Assembly: GCF_006547065.1 (NCBI RefSeq)
Contig: NZ_CP041243.1
Span: forward strand, 2,371,001 to 2,435,000
DNA: 64,000 nt
Direction: 5' to 3'
Source: Brevundimonas sp. M20
Lineage (GTDB): Bacteria; Pseudomonadota; Alphaproteobacteria; Caulobacterales; Caulobacteraceae
Shown here: positions 8,131-16,394 of the stretch, in pieces
How positions within the stretch are numbered: the first letter of the stretch is position 1
Layout: each line of letters opens with the position of its first letter
Program-made: the position numbers and the translations under genes
The notes under the pieces: generated by a model
The model's database searches: none
Seen by the model: only the letters and a program-made list of their open reading frames with translations
What the model was told of the DNA's origin: nothing

Positions 8131-9474
8131 ATGAGCGCCACACCGATTGAATCCGGAGGACCGCCCTCCGCCCACCCCTCGGTCGGCAGAAACGCCTGGG
8201 TCGCCCTGGGCATGCTGTGGTTCATCTATGTGCTGAACTTTCTGGACCGGCAGTTGCTGTCGATCCTCGCCAAGCCGATCCAGGACGCCCTTCACATCAC
8301 CGATGGTCAGCTGGGCCTGCTGGGCGGGCTGTATTTCGCATTCTTCTACTGCTTCATCGCCATTCCGGTGGGCTGGTTGGCGGACCGCACCAACCGGGTC
8401 TGGGTCGTCTCCGTCGCCTGCGGCATCTGGAGCGCGGCGACCATCGCCTTCGGCCTGTCGAGGAATTTCGGCCAGCTGGCCGCGTCGCGGATGTCCGTCG
8501 CCTTCGGCGAGGCCGGGGGCGTGCCACCGTCCTATGCGATCATCACCGACTATTTCCCGCCCGGCCGTCGCGGCATGGCGCTGGGCATCTACAATCTCGG
8601 ACCGCCCGTGGGCGCGGCGCTGGGCATAGCCTTCGGCGCCTCGATCGCCGCCGCCTTCAGCTGGCGTGACGCCTTCATCGCCATCGGCGCGGTCGGCGTT
8701 CTGGTCGCGCTGATTACGCCCCTGCTGGTCAAGGAGCCCCGCCGTGGCGGACTGGATCAGTCCGCGGTCGCCGCCACCGACGCCCCGCTGGCGCCCGCCC
8801 CTGCCGCGACGCCCGCCAAAGCCGGCTTCTGGGCGACGGTGAAGATGTTCTTCTCCAACCCGGTGCTGGTGCTGGCCTCGCTGGGCAGCGGCGTGACCCA
8901 GATCGTCACCTACGGTCTGGGCAATTTCGCCGTGCTGTTCCTGATGCGCGAGAAGGGCATGCAGCTGGGCGACGTGGCCCTGTGGTACGCCCTGGTGGTC
9001 GCCATCGGCATGGGCGGCGGCATCTTCGCCTCGGGCTATCTGATCGACAAATATACGAAGCGGACGAAGAAGGCCTACGCCCTGCTCCCGGCGCTCTCGC
9101 TCACACTGGCCCTGCCGCTCTACATCGCCTTTGTGTGGGCGCCGTCCTGGCCGCTGGCGCTGGTCCTGATGCTGGGGCCGAACTTCCTGAACTATTTCTA
9201 TCTGTCGTCGTCGGTGGCGCTGGTGCAGGAGGAGGTGAAACCGAACCAGCGGGTCATGTCCGGCGCCCTGCTGCTGCTGGTGATGAACTTCATCGGCATG
9301 GGTTTCGGTCCGACCTATGTCGGCGCCGCCAGCGACTTCTTCCGCGCCACGCATCCCGAGAACTCGCTGCAGATCGCGCTCTACACCCTGATCCCGGTCT
9401 ATCTGGCCGCCATCGGCCTGTTCCTGTGGCTGTCGAAGGTCATCGGTCGCCGGCTCAAGGCGGAGGCCGTCTGA
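8131..9474 (+). CDS. MFS transporter (spinster-like)
   Basis: This 447-residue protein is highly hydrophobic with about 12 predicted membrane segments. It has the N-terminal FLDRQLLSILAKPIQ signature seen in spinster-like and organic-anion MFS carriers, and a loop GWLADRTNR between TM2 and TM3 that matches the MFS GxLaDrxGrR motif. A hydrophilic, alanine/proline-rich central loop separates the two halves. It sits 34 nt after the esterase gene and overlaps the next esterase gene by one base (TGATG). It likely carries the cluster substrate or a hydrolysis product across the inner membrane after TonB-dependent uptake. Confidence 0.88.
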   Translation: MSATPIESGGPPSAHPSVGRNAWVALGMLWFIYVLNFLDRQLLSILAKPIQDALHITDGQLGLLGGLYFAFFYCFIAIPVGWLADRTNRVWVVSVACGIWSAATIAFGLSRNFGQLAASRMSVAFGEAGGVPPSYAIITDYFPPGRRGMALGIYNLGPPVGAALGIAFGASIAAAFSWRDAFIAIGAVGVLVALITPLLVKEPRRGGLDQSAVAATDAPLAPAPAATPAKAGFWATVKMFFSNPVLVLASLGSGVTQIVTYGLGNFAVLFLMREKGMQLGDVALWYALVVAIGMGGGIFASGYLIDKYTKRTKKAYALLPALSLTLALPLYIAFVWAPSWPLALVLMLGPNFLNYFYLSSSVALVQEEVKPNQRVMSGALLLLVMNFIGMGFGPTYVGAASDFFRATHPENSLQIALYTLIPVYLAAIGLFLWLSKVIGRRLKAEAV

Positions 9475-11099
9475 TGAAGCGTTTCCTCTCCATCGCGGTC
9501 AGCGCCCTGGCCCTGACCGCCTGCGCCACGGCGAACGCCCAGACGGTCACCGCCCCCGCGGGCGCCGTGCGCGGAACGACCGAGAACGGCATCGCCGGGT
9601 TCAAGGGCATCCCGTTCGCGGCCCCGCCCGTCGGCGAGATGCGCTGGCGACCGCCCGCCCCCGCCGCCCGCTGGACCGGCACGCGGGACGCCACCCGCTA
9701 CGGCGCGGCCTGCATCCAGCCCACGCCGGTCTTCCAGACCATCTATTCGTCCGACATCGGCGCGACGAGCGAGGACTGCCTGACCCTGAACGTCTGGACC
9801 CCGTCCACCACCGGCCGCGCGCCGGTCATGGTCTGGATCCACGGCGGGGCTCTGGTCACCGGCTCCAGCAAGGAGACGCTGTACGACGGCGGACGGCTGG
9901 CCCGCGAAGGCGTGGTCGTGGTCTCGATCAACTACCGCCTCGGCGTTCTGGGCTGGCTGTCGCATCCGGACCTCAGCGCCGAAAGCCCGCTGGGCATCTC
10001 CGGCAACTACGGCCTGATGGATCAGGTCGCGGCGCTGGAATGGGTGAAGCGAAACATCGCCTCGTTCGGCGGCGATCCGGAGAATGTCACCATCGCGGGC
10101 GAGTCCGCGGGCGGCCTGAGCGTCCTGTATCTGATGGGTACGCCGCTGGCGCGCGGCCTGTTCGACCGGGCTATCGCCCAGAGCGCCTATATGATCTCGA
10201 CGCCCGAGCTGAAGACCGCCCGTTTCGGCGCGCCGTCAGGCGAGGAGGCCGGATCGGCCCTCTCGCGCACCTTGCAGGCGCCCAGCCTGCGCGCCCTGCG
10301 CAGCATGGACGCCCAGACCCTGACTGATCGCGCGGCGCTGGGCGGCTTCGCCACCTTCGGCGTCGTGGACGGCAAGGTGCTGCCGCGCCAGTTGGTCGAC
10401 ACCTTCGATCGGGGCGAGCAGGCGCCTATCCCGGTGCTGGCGGGGTTCAACAGCGGTGAAATCCGGTCCCTGCGCGTTCTGGCGCCTGCCGCCCCAGGCA
10501 GCGCTGCGGACTATGAGCGGATGATCCGCGAACGTTACGGCGACATGGCCGACGCCTTCCTGGCTCTCTACCCGTCCTCCGATGTCGGCGAGAGCATCCT
10601 GGCCGCCAGCCGGGACGCCCTGTACGGCTGGACCTCCGAGCGTATGGTGCGGTCCCAGACGGCGGCGGGACATCCGTCCTTCCTCTATCTGTTCGACCAC
10701 GGCTATCCGGCGGCGGACAGCGCGGGCCTGCACGGCTTCCATGCCAGCGAACTGCCCTACGTGTTCGGCACGCTGGAGCGGACCCCGCCCCGCTGGCCGA
10801 AGGTTCCCGACACCGCGGCGGAACGGCGCCTGTCGGACGCCATGGTCGGCTACTGGACCAGCTTTATCCGCACTGGTCAGCCGGTGGCGACGAACGCCCC
10901 GGACTGGGCGCCTTATGGAGACAGTCGCAGCTGGATGACCTTCCGCGACGGGCCGGAGCCGCAAACGGCCCTGTTCCCCGGCATGTTCGACCTGCACGAA
11001 CAGACCATGTGCCGCCGCCGCGCGGCCGGGACGATCGGCTGGAACTGGAACACGGGTCTGGCCTCGCCGCCGATGCCGCCCGCCGACTCGGGCTGCTAG
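9474..11099 (+). CDS. Type-B carboxylesterase, exported
   Basis: This 541-residue alpha/beta hydrolase is of the carboxylesterase/lipase type B family. The nucleophile S211 sits in GESAGG after the family motif FGGDPENVTIA, the oxyanion hole is WIHGGAL, and a histidine candidate lies in GLHGFHASELPYVF. The N-terminus MKRFLSIAVSALALTACATANAQ is a signal peptide with a possible lipobox (LTAC), so the enzyme is periplasmic or a lipoprotein. The start overlaps the MFS stop. Placed between receptor and inner-membrane carrier, it could hydrolyse an ester in the periplasm. Its 3' end overlaps the convergent gene by 4 nt. Confidence 0.88.
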   Translation: MKRFLSIAVSALALTACATANAQTVTAPAGAVRGTTENGIAGFKGIPFAAPPVGEMRWRPPAPAARWTGTRDATRYGAACIQPTPVFQTIYSSDIGATSEDCLTLNVWTPSTTGRAPVMVWIHGGALVTGSSKETLYDGGRLAREGVVVVSINYRLGVLGWLSHPDLSAESPLGISGNYGLMDQVAALEWVKRNIASFGGDPENVTIAGESAGGLSVLYLMGTPLARGLFDRAIAQSAYMISTPELKTARFGAPSGEEAGSALSRTLQAPSLRALRSMDAQTLTDRAALGGFATFGVVDGKVLPRQLVDTFDRGEQAPIPVLAGFNSGEIRSLRVLAPAAPGSAADYERMIRERYGDMADAFLALYPSSDVGESILAASRDALYGWTSERMVRSQTAAGHPSFLYLFDHGYPAADSAGLHGFHASELPYVFGTLERTPPRWPKVPDTAAERRLSDAMVGYWTSFIRTGQPVATNAPDWAPYGDSRSWMTFRDGPEPQTALFPGMFDLHEQTMCRRRAAGTIGWNWNTGLASPPMPPADSGC

Positions 11100-12457
11100 C
11101 GCCGCAGCAGCCGACCGGTCCCGATATCGGTGCTTAGACCGGCGACGAAGGCGGCATGTCCGTCATCGCCGGTCTGGGTCGCCAGACTTTCAGCCTCATG
11201 GATCAGGCCCTCGACCTCCTCGGTCATGCCCGAGCCCAGCCGCACCAGCGTCTTCGCCCGCGCCCGCAGCAGCACCAGCGCCGCCTTCGGATAGCGGGCC
11301 GCCAATCGAGCCGCCCAGAGGGGCGTATCCTCATGCCCGCCGCGCAGTTCGCCCGAGCGGGCCTCGACCATCTCCGCCGCCTCGCGCAGGGCGGGCCAGT
11401 TCATCAGGAAGGCCAGCCCCTTCACCGGGTCGAAATAGCCGGCGGCATGGGCGAAGGCCCGATCCAGCGCCGCCACGTCCTCGAAGTCCGGCAGACGGGC
11501 GATGATGGCGCGCAGGGCGTCGGGTGACAGGTTCCGCTCGAACAGCGCCCATCGCGCCTCGTCCGCTTCCGCGACGCGCCCTTCCGCGTCCAGCACAGCG
11601 ATCTCGGCCTCAAACCATTGCTCGGGCGGTGCGGGCGCGGGCTCCGGCTTGCGCCCCCAGCGCGAGGACGGCGGCGCCGCCGGGCGGGAGGCGTCCAGCG
11701 CGGCCCTCGCCTCCTCAGCCCGTCCGGCGGCCGCCAGCCTCGCGGCCATGACGGAGCCGACCTCGGGCCGCTTCTGGTCATCGTCGGGAATGGCGCTGAT
11801 CCAGGCGTCCAGATCGCCACTGCGCTCGGCCAGCTTGCGAACCACCAGCGCCAGTCGCCCGGTTGGACGCGGCTTACCCTTCGTCAGATCAGTCAACAGC
11901 GCTGACGCAACCGCAGGGCTGAGATCATCCACCCCGCGTCCGACCCACGACGCCCACTCCGACAGCCGGGTGGCCAGCGCGTCCGACAGGATCGGCGCCG
12001 CCCCCTCCGGCCCCAGCGCCGAGGCCAGCCTCGCCAACTCTCCGGTCGCGCCGTCGAACAGCAAACCCAGTTCGCCCTTGGGATCCTTCACCCGCACCGT
12101 CAGCCCCGGATAGAGGTCGAACCACGCCACCATCCGGTTGAACGCCAGCCGCGCATCCAGTTGCGACAGCCGGTCAACGATCATCCGGCGCAGGCTTTGC
12201 AGATCGCGGATCAGCTCAGGCCGCTTGCGCCAGGACACCCGCACGCGGCTGTCGCCCAACGTGGTCAGACGCTTGTCCAGCTCCAGCGCCAGATCAGGCG
12301 CACCGACCTCGCCTGCCAGCTCCATGCGCAGCCGCCGCTTCCACAGCGCATCGCCGCCCGCCACCTCCATCAGGAGCGCGGCCAGCCGATCCGCGCCGAG
12401 AACGGCGAGGTTGGGAGCGGTCAGGGTCTTTTTCGGGGTCGCCGGGCGTTTCGCCAT
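11096..12457 (-). CDS. DUF6880-like protein of unknown function
   Basis: This 453-residue, alanine/leucine/arginine-rich protein is predicted mostly helical, with no signal peptide or membrane segment. Its N-terminus (KKTLTAPNLAVLGADRLAALLMEVAGGD) and repeated helical pairs recall the alphaproteobacterial DUF6880 family, often annotated as hypothetical; the family assignment is from memory. The middle part (EARAALDASRPAAPPSSRWGR, WFEAEIAVLDAEGRVAEADE) resembles TPR/HEAT-like helical repeats suited to protein binding. It is convergent with the carboxylesterase and stands alone, so context gives no job. Confidence 0.6.
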   Translation of the reverse strand: MAKRPATPKKTLTAPNLAVLGADRLAALLMEVAGGDALWKRRLRMELAGEVGAPDLALELDKRLTTLGDSRVRVSWRKRPELIRDLQSLRRMIVDRLSQLDARLAFNRMVAWFDLYPGLTVRVKDPKGELGLLFDGATGELARLASALGPEGAAPILSDALATRLSEWASWVGRGVDDLSPAVASALLTDLTKGKPRPTGRLALVVRKLAERSGDLDAWISAIPDDDQKRPEVGSVMAARLAAAGRAEEARAALDASRPAAPPSSRWGRKPEPAPAPPEQWFEAEIAVLDAEGRVAEADEARWALFERNLSPDALRAIIARLPDFEDVAALDRAFAHAAGYFDPVKGLAFLMNWPALREAAEMVEARSGELRGGHEDTPLWAARLAARYPKAALVLLRARAKTLVRLGSGMTEEVEGLIHEAESLATQTGDDGHAAFVAGLSTDIGTGRLLRR

Positions 12458-12489
12458 GCCGCCTTCTAGAGCCTGAGCGATTGAACAGC

Positions 12490-12519
12490 AAAAAGGGGCG
12501 GCCGCATCACGACCGCCCC
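12490..12519 (-). terminator. Rho-independent terminator of the GH3 gene
   Basis: On the minus strand, GGGGCGG (12519-12513) pairs with CCGCCCC (12501-12495) around an 11-nt loop and is followed by a run of T (TTTTTG). It lies 20 nt after the GH3 stop codon. The same GGGGCGG/CCGCCCC core recurs after ftsZ and after the receptor at 41637. Confidence 0.8.
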
Positions 12520-12538
12520 CGTTCGCTTGCCTCAGCGT

Positions 12539-15031
12539 TTAGTGAGCCGGGCAGACCGTGTCGTTTTCGTTCGACGCCAGCCGGACTTCCGAAACCGAGA
12601 CCGTGAAGGTTCCGGACGTGCCCAGCTGGAACGGCGTCTCCACGCCCGCCAGATTGGCGCCTGCCTCGCCAAAGCAGGACAGACGGATCTTCACCGACTT
12701 CCACTCCCCCACGGGCGCGCTGTTGAAGATCGAGGTCATGTCGACCGAACCGCCCTGCACCTTCAGCGACACCGCCGAGGCCGGACGGGCGTCGACGCGG
12801 TAGCGGAAGCTCAGCGCCATCTCGCCGTTGGACTGACGGGTCAGGTCCACCGCGCTGCCCCAGATCTGGGCGTCGCCGTGGCCCGAGCCGTTCCAGCGGA
12901 ACTGACGGGCGCTTTCCTGCGCACGGTCATCGACCACAAAGGCCTCGATAGCGCCGCGCGGGCTGACGCCGCCCAGCCCCAGGGTCGGCTTGGCCTGACC
13001 GCCGGTGTCGTTGAGCAACAGCGACCAGGGCGAGACGAATTTGCCGTCCACGAAATAGCGATCGACCACCGAGGTCTCGCCACTCACGCCCGACACTTCC
13101 GACAGCGTCGGCACAGAACCGCCGCGCGCATAGGTCAGGCCGTAGCCATAGGCGAACAGCGGATCATAGCCCGGCTGTCCCCGGTTCAGGGTCGCCCCGG
13201 TCGCATCCTTGGGCCACGAGAAGGACAGGGCGCCGCGGAAGTCGTGACGCGCCTTGCCGGTGCGGTCGCCGATCAGGACGTCGGCGATGCCCGCGCCCTC
13301 GGTGCCCGGCAGCCAGGCGGCGACGAAGGCGTCGGACTGGTTCAGTTCCGGGTTCACCCACATCGGGCGGCCCGACAGGAAGACGGACACGGTCGGAATA
13401 CCCGCCGCCTTCAGGCGACGCAGGGTCTCCAGCGGCTCGGTCGGAACGAAGTCCAGCGTGTCCACGTCGCCCTGGAACTCGGCGTATGGCGTCTCGCCGA
13501 AGACGACGATGGCGACGTCCGGCTTCCGGGTAAACGAACCATCGGCGCTCAGCACCGCCGTGCCGCCGCCTTCGCTGACGGCCTCGTTGATGCCGCTCCA
13601 GATCGACTGGCCATTGGGGAAGTCGGCATTGGTGTTGCCGGTGCCCTGCCAGGTCAGGGTCCAGCCGCCCGAAGCCTGACCGATGTCGTCCGCCGCCGTT
13701 CCGGCCACGAGCACACGCGCCCCGGCGCGGATCGGCAGGACTGAACCTTCGTTCTTCAGCAGAACCAGAGACTCGCGCACGGCCTCACGGGCGATGGCGC
13801 GGTGAGCGGGCGAACCCAGATGCTCGAAACGGCCCTCGACCTCATAGGGTGAGCCGAACAGGCCGGCCTTGACCTTGGCGCGCAGGATGCGGGTCACGGC
13901 CTCGTCCAGACGCGCCATGCTGATCTCGCCCGAACGCACCTGAGCCAGGGTGTTCTCGTACAGCGGCTTCCAGCTGTCCGGCGCCATGAACATGTCGATA
14001 CCGGCATTGAAGGCCGAGGCGCAGCTTTCGTTGGAGCAGCCCGGCAGCTGGCCGTGGGCGTTCCAGTCCGACACCACGAAGCCGTCGAAGCCCAGTGGAC
14101 CGTGCAGCACGTCCCGCAGGATGGTCGGATTGCCCGAGTGCTTGAAGCCGTTCCAGCTGGAGAAGCTGGCCATCACCGACAGCACGCCCGCGTCGATCGC
14201 CTGCACATAGCCGCCCAGATGGATGTCGATCAGCTCCTGTTCCGTCCCGGCGAAGTCGCCCTGATCCTTCCCGTCCGTGGTGCCGCCGTCGGCGAGGAAG
14301 TGCTTGGCCGAACCGGCGATGCGGCCCGGAAGCAGGGGATGATCCGGCGACAGCTCGCCCTGAAGGCCCAGCGTCATCGGCCCGGCGTAGCTGCGCTGAA
14401 CCTCCGGATCCTCGGCATAGCCTTCGTAGGCGCGACCCCAGCGGTCATCGCGCGGCACGGCCAGCGTCGGGCCGAAGGTCCAGTCGGCGCCGGTGACAGC
14501 GACTTCCAGAGCCGTGGCCTCACCGATGCGACGGATCAGGTCCGGATCACGCGCGGCGCCCAGGCCGATGTTGTGCGGGAAGATGGTCGCACCGATCACA
14601 TTGTTGTGCCCGTGCACGGCGTCGATGCCGTAGATCAGCGGGATGCGCGCGCCCGGTCGGGCGGCGGCGGCGGCGCGGAACTGGCGCGCCAGATCGACCC
14701 ACGCCTGCGGTGAAGCCCGCTCATCCCCGCCAGGCGAGGAGTTGCCGCCCGCCAGGATCGAGCCGAGCGGATAGGTCAGCAGGTCCTCGGGTTTGATCGA
14801 GGCGATGTCAGCCTGAATCGTCTGGCCGACCTTCTCTTCCAGCGTCATGCGCGACAGCAGATCGGCGACGAAGGCTTCTGTCCGGGCGTCGCTCATCGCG
14901 TCCGGCGACGAGGCGTGCGGCCAGTGGGCCGGGTTCGCCCGCGCGACATTCGGCACGGGCGGCGGGGTTTGGGCGAAGGCCGGCTGAGTGATGGCGAGCG
15001 TCAGCGCGAGAACGGAAACAGTGCGCAGCAT
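12539..15031 (-). CDS. Glycoside hydrolase family 3 beta-glucosidase/exoglucanase, exported
   Basis: This 830-residue enzyme starts with a signal peptide (MLRTVSVLALTLAITQPAFAQ). It has the GH3 N-terminal barrel (EKVGQTIQADIASIKPEDL; IYGIDAVHGHNNV; AKHFLADGGT), the nucleophile aspartate in FVVSDWNA, and the GH3 C-terminal domain (LVLLKNEGSVLPI, VFLSGRP). A further C-terminal domain of about 180 residues resembles the extra module of bacterial exo-1,3/1,4-beta-glucanases (ExoP type). It would release glucose from beta-glucans or cello-oligosaccharides in the periplasm. The start at 15031 is chosen because the signal peptide begins there; the frame is open further upstream. A LacI-type palindrome 76 nt upstream suggests sugar-responsive repression. 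Confidence 0.9.
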   Translation of the reverse strand: MLRTVSVLALTLAITQPAFAQTPPPVPNVARANPAHWPHASSPDAMSDARTEAFVADLLSRMTLEEKVGQTIQADIASIKPEDLLTYPLGSILAGGNSSPGGDERASPQAWVDLARQFRAAAAARPGARIPLIYGIDAVHGHNNVIGATIFPHNIGLGAARDPDLIRRIGEATALEVAVTGADWTFGPTLAVPRDDRWGRAYEGYAEDPEVQRSYAGPMTLGLQGELSPDHPLLPGRIAGSAKHFLADGGTTDGKDQGDFAGTEQELIDIHLGGYVQAIDAGVLSVMASFSSWNGFKHSGNPTILRDVLHGPLGFDGFVVSDWNAHGQLPGCSNESCASAFNAGIDMFMAPDSWKPLYENTLAQVRSGEISMARLDEAVTRILRAKVKAGLFGSPYEVEGRFEHLGSPAHRAIAREAVRESLVLLKNEGSVLPIRAGARVLVAGTAADDIGQASGGWTLTWQGTGNTNADFPNGQSIWSGINEAVSEGGGTAVLSADGSFTRKPDVAIVVFGETPYAEFQGDVDTLDFVPTEPLETLRRLKAAGIPTVSVFLSGRPMWVNPELNQSDAFVAAWLPGTEGAGIADVLIGDRTGKARHDFRGALSFSWPKDATGATLNRGQPGYDPLFAYGYGLTYARGGSVPTLSEVSGVSGETSVVDRYFVDGKFVSPWSLLLNDTGGQAKPTLGLGGVSPRGAIEAFVVDDRAQESARQFRWNGSGHGDAQIWGSAVDLTRQSNGEMALSFRYRVDARPASAVSLKVQGGSVDMTSIFNSAPVGEWKSVKIRLSCFGEAGANLAGVETPFQLGTSGTFTVSVSEVRLASNENDTVCPAH

Positions 15032-15106
15032 TGGGTTCCCCCCGGGAGAGTTTCTTGTTCGGCGCGACCGGTTTGAACACGCCCTCCGTCCCGGAACCGG
15101 GCGGAT

Positions 15107-15118
15107 GTTAGCGCTAAC
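15107..15118. promoter_or_regulatory. LacI/GntR-type palindromic operator upstream of GH3
   Basis: GTTAGCGCTAAC is a perfect 12-bp palindrome with the central CG typical of LacI-family operators (consensus-like TGTTAGCGCTAACA). It lies 76-87 nt upstream of the GH3 start, in the divergent region shared with the YerC/his operon. No LacI-family gene is present in the window. Confidence 0.6.
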
Positions 15119-15183
15119 TATCAGCGACAGGACGCGCTCTTGGCAAGTCACGGAGTCTTTCGTGTTCGCGACAGAATGCACTT

Positions 15184-15217
15184 GCGCGTTCCATCGTTAC
15201 AGCATAATGGAACGCGC
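15184..15217. promoter_or_regulatory. Perfect 11-bp inverted repeat at the yerC-his operon start
   Basis: GCGCGTTCCAT (15184-15194) and ATGGAACGCGC (15207-15217) are perfect reverse complements around a 12-nt spacer. The right arm contains one of two candidate start codons of the TrpR-like gene and ends 1 nt before the other. It could be the operator of that regulator or an RNA hairpin that hides its translation start. Confidence 0.6.
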
Positions 15218-15218
15218 C

Positions 15219-15503
15219 ATGACGATCCCCGCCGCCCGCGACGCCCTGCACGACGCCCTTCTGACGCTGAAAACGCGTGAGGAGGTGGACGCCTTTCTGG
15301 CCGACCTTTGCACGCCCGCGGAGCTGCGCGCCTTCACCGAGCGCTGGGCCGTGGCCCGGCTTCTGGACGCCGGCGGCAAGTCGTACCGCGAGATCGCCGC
15401 CGAGGCGCAGGCCAGCCCGACCACCGTCGTGCGGGTCGCCCGTTTTCTGAAAGAGATGCCGCATCAGGGCTACCGCCTGGTGCTGGACAGACTGAAAGCC
15501 TGA
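15219..15503 (+). CDS. YerC/YecD family TrpR-related regulator
   Basis: This 94-residue protein matches the TrpR-like YerC family: an N-terminal helix (LHDALLTLKTREEVDAFLADLCTPAEL), then a helix-turn-helix ([34 protein letters not shown]). Family members often lie next to histidine genes and are presumed regulators of amino-acid biosynthesis; their effector is not established to my knowledge. The ATG at 15219 has a weak GGAA upstream. The ATG at 15207 (adding MERA) has none and sits in a hairpin arm, so I prefer 15219. It is followed 9 nt later by hisG, so it is probably the first gene of the his operon. Confidence 0.8.
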   Translation: MTIPAARDALHDALLTLKTREEVDAFLADLCTPAELRAFTERWAVARLLDAGGKSYREIAAEAQASPTTVVRVARFLKEMPHQGYRLVLDRLKA

Positions 15504-15512
15504 GTTGAGATC

Positions 15513-16394
15513 ATGAGCACCGTTGAGGGTCGGCTGCGTATCGCCGTCCAGAAATCCGGCCGTTTGTCCGAACGCAGTCTCGATCTGGTCCGCGATGCGG
15601 GCCTGCGCGTGGTGAAGGGCAACAACGACCTGCTGTATCGGGTCGAGAACTATCCCATCGACCTGCTCCGCGTGCGCGATGACGACATTCCCACCTTTGT
15701 CGCCGACGGCGTCTGCGATCTGGGAATCGTCGGCGAGAATGTGCTGGAGGAGGGCCGCAACGGCGGGCCGGTCGCGCAGGTGGTAATGCCGCTGGGCTTC
15801 GGCAAATGCACGCTGAAGATCGCCGTGCCGCCGACACTGGACTACGCCGGGCCCGCCTCGCTGGACGGCAAGCGGATCGCCACCTCCTATCCGCGCGTCC
15901 TGCGCCGCTATCTGGAGGCGCAGGGCGTCAGCGCCGACATCGTCACCATGCGCGGCGCGGTCGAGGTCGCGCCGCGGCTGAAGCTTGCCCACGCAATCTG
16001 TGACCTGGTCTCCACCGGCGCGACCATCGAGGCGAACGGCCTGTCGGCGCGGGACACCGTGCTGGACTCGCAGGCGGTGCTGATCCGCTCGCCCGTCGCG
16101 CCCGAGCCCCAACTGGCCGAACTGCTGGACAGCATCATCGAACGAATGAGCGGCGTCGTCGCCTCCCAGGGCGCCAAATACGTGATGCTGAACGCCCCGC
16201 GCGCGGCGCTGGACCAGATCACCGCCATCCTGCCGGGCGCCGGCGCCCCGACGGTCATGCCCCTGTCCGGCCGGGACGACGCCGTGGCCGTGCACGCCGT
16301 TTGTCAGGAAGCCGTGTTCTGGGAGACGCTCGAGAAGCTGAAGGGCGCGGGGGCCTCGGCCATTCTGGTGCTCCCCATCGAGAAGATGATGTGA
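15513..16394 (+). CDS. hisG: ATP phosphoribosyltransferase (long form)
   Basis: HisG joins ATP and PRPP in the first step of histidine synthesis. The 293-residue length and the C-terminal segment (EKLKGAGASAILVLPIEKMM) indicate the long form with its own ACT-like histidine-binding domain, which does not need HisZ. The N-terminal RIAVQKSGRLSE and DLGIVGENVLEE match the catalytic domains, and the PRPP site is near residues 160-175 (DLVSTGATIEANGL). Its stop overlaps the hisD start (TGATGA). Feedback inhibition by histidine is expected from the family. Confidence 0.95.
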   Translation: MSTVEGRLRIAVQKSGRLSERSLDLVRDAGLRVVKGNNDLLYRVENYPIDLLRVRDDDIPTFVADGVCDLGIVGENVLEEGRNGGPVAQVVMPLGFGKCTLKIAVPPTLDYAGPASLDGKRIATSYPRVLRRYLEAQGVSADIVTMRGAVEVAPRLKLAHAICDLVSTGATIEANGLSARDTVLDSQAVLIRSPVAPEPQLAELLDSIIERMSGVVASQGAKYVMLNAPRAALDQITAILPGAGAPTVMPLSGRDDAVAVHAVCQEAVFWETLEKLKGAGASAILVLPIEKMM

